Origin: Pseudomonas laurylsulfativorans
GTDB taxonomy: Bacteria; Pseudomonadota; Gammaproteobacteria; Pseudomonadales; Pseudomonadaceae
Assembly (NCBI RefSeq): GCF_002906155.1
Contig: NZ_MUJK01000002.1
Span: 620,001 to 684,000, forward strand
Direction of reading: 5' to 3'
DNA length: 64,000 nucleotides
Each line of letters opens with the position of its first letter. The stretch's first letter is position 1. Positions 63,985-64,000 of the stretch are shown here, in pieces. The translations under genes and the position numbers were made by a program. The notes beneath the pieces are model-generated. The model was not told the DNA's origin. It saw only the letters and a list, made by a program, of their open reading frames with translations, and did no database searches.

Positions 63985-64000
63985 GGTTTCAACGATTGTG

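Overview
The window reads as chromosomal DNA of a fluorescent Pseudomonas (P. fluorescens group). The grounds are the gene content (a liv/bra operon of pseudomonad type, a complete protocatechuate pca cluster, an emh/ttg-type RND pump with its TetR repressor, olsBA, and the small cbb3 oxidase subunit CcoM), high-GC codon use, and many REP palindromes of the TGTGGGAGCGAGC / TGTAGGAGC type between genes. No rRNA, tRNA or CRISPR array was seen.

Layout. 1-5612: end of a PLP-dependent cysteine-synthase-like enzyme, a FAD-dependent dehydrogenase, a COG3650-like lipoprotein, a small secreted protein resembling the SecD P1 head, a short SDR and a divergent LysR regulator. 5751-7198: an intact IS4-family element with an 11-bp target duplication, inserted in the loop side of what was the terminator of the liv operon. 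7222-12225: livFGMH and the separately terminated binding protein gene (all minus strand). 12576-20696: a DUF2288 protein, a 734-aa tubulin/FtsZ-like protein with the GGGTGSG signature, a beta-hydroxyacid dehydrogenase, an MHYT-GGDEF-EAL c-di-GMP protein, a YkgJ-type cysteine cluster protein and an MFS transporter. 20878-26546: rapA, two small charged proteins of unknown function, the 36-aa CcoM gene behind two Anr boxes, and a Pit phosphate transporter.

26923-39977: a small protein of unknown role, then the beta-ketoadipate (protocatechuate) cluster pcaR-K-I-J-F-H-G-T-B-D-C with a convergent OprD-type porin. PcaR-box sequences lie before pcaR, pcaK, pcaI and the porin, so uptake (porin, PcaK, PcaT), ring cleavage (PcaHG), PcaB/PcaC/PcaD and thiolytic cleavage (PcaIJ, PcaF) form one contiguous regulon that takes protocatechuate to succinyl-CoA and acetyl-CoA.

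40414-47106: emhCBA (ttgCBA/mexAB-oprM type) with divergent emhR and a TtgR-like operator between them. 47396-50027: ArsR regulator, MFS exporter and old-yellow-enzyme reductase, one minus-strand set. 50198-61695: acpH, olsBA (ornithine lipid synthesis), an acyl-CoA-dehydrogenase-like protein, a secreted serine hydrolase, YceI, a cardiolipin-synthase-like PLD protein, bglX and a lemA/TPM/TPM operon. 61826-63984: phage-type control genes (LuxR-HTH protein overlapping a holin-like gene, CI-type repressor, Ogr-like zinc finger), probably the left edge of a prophage or tailocin cluster that continues past the window.

The most noteworthy items are the tubulin-like protein, the IS that splits the liv terminator, the CcoM gene with paired Anr boxes, the PcaR box at the porin, a cloverleaf-like inverted repeat at 27180-27244, and the phage control module at the right edge.
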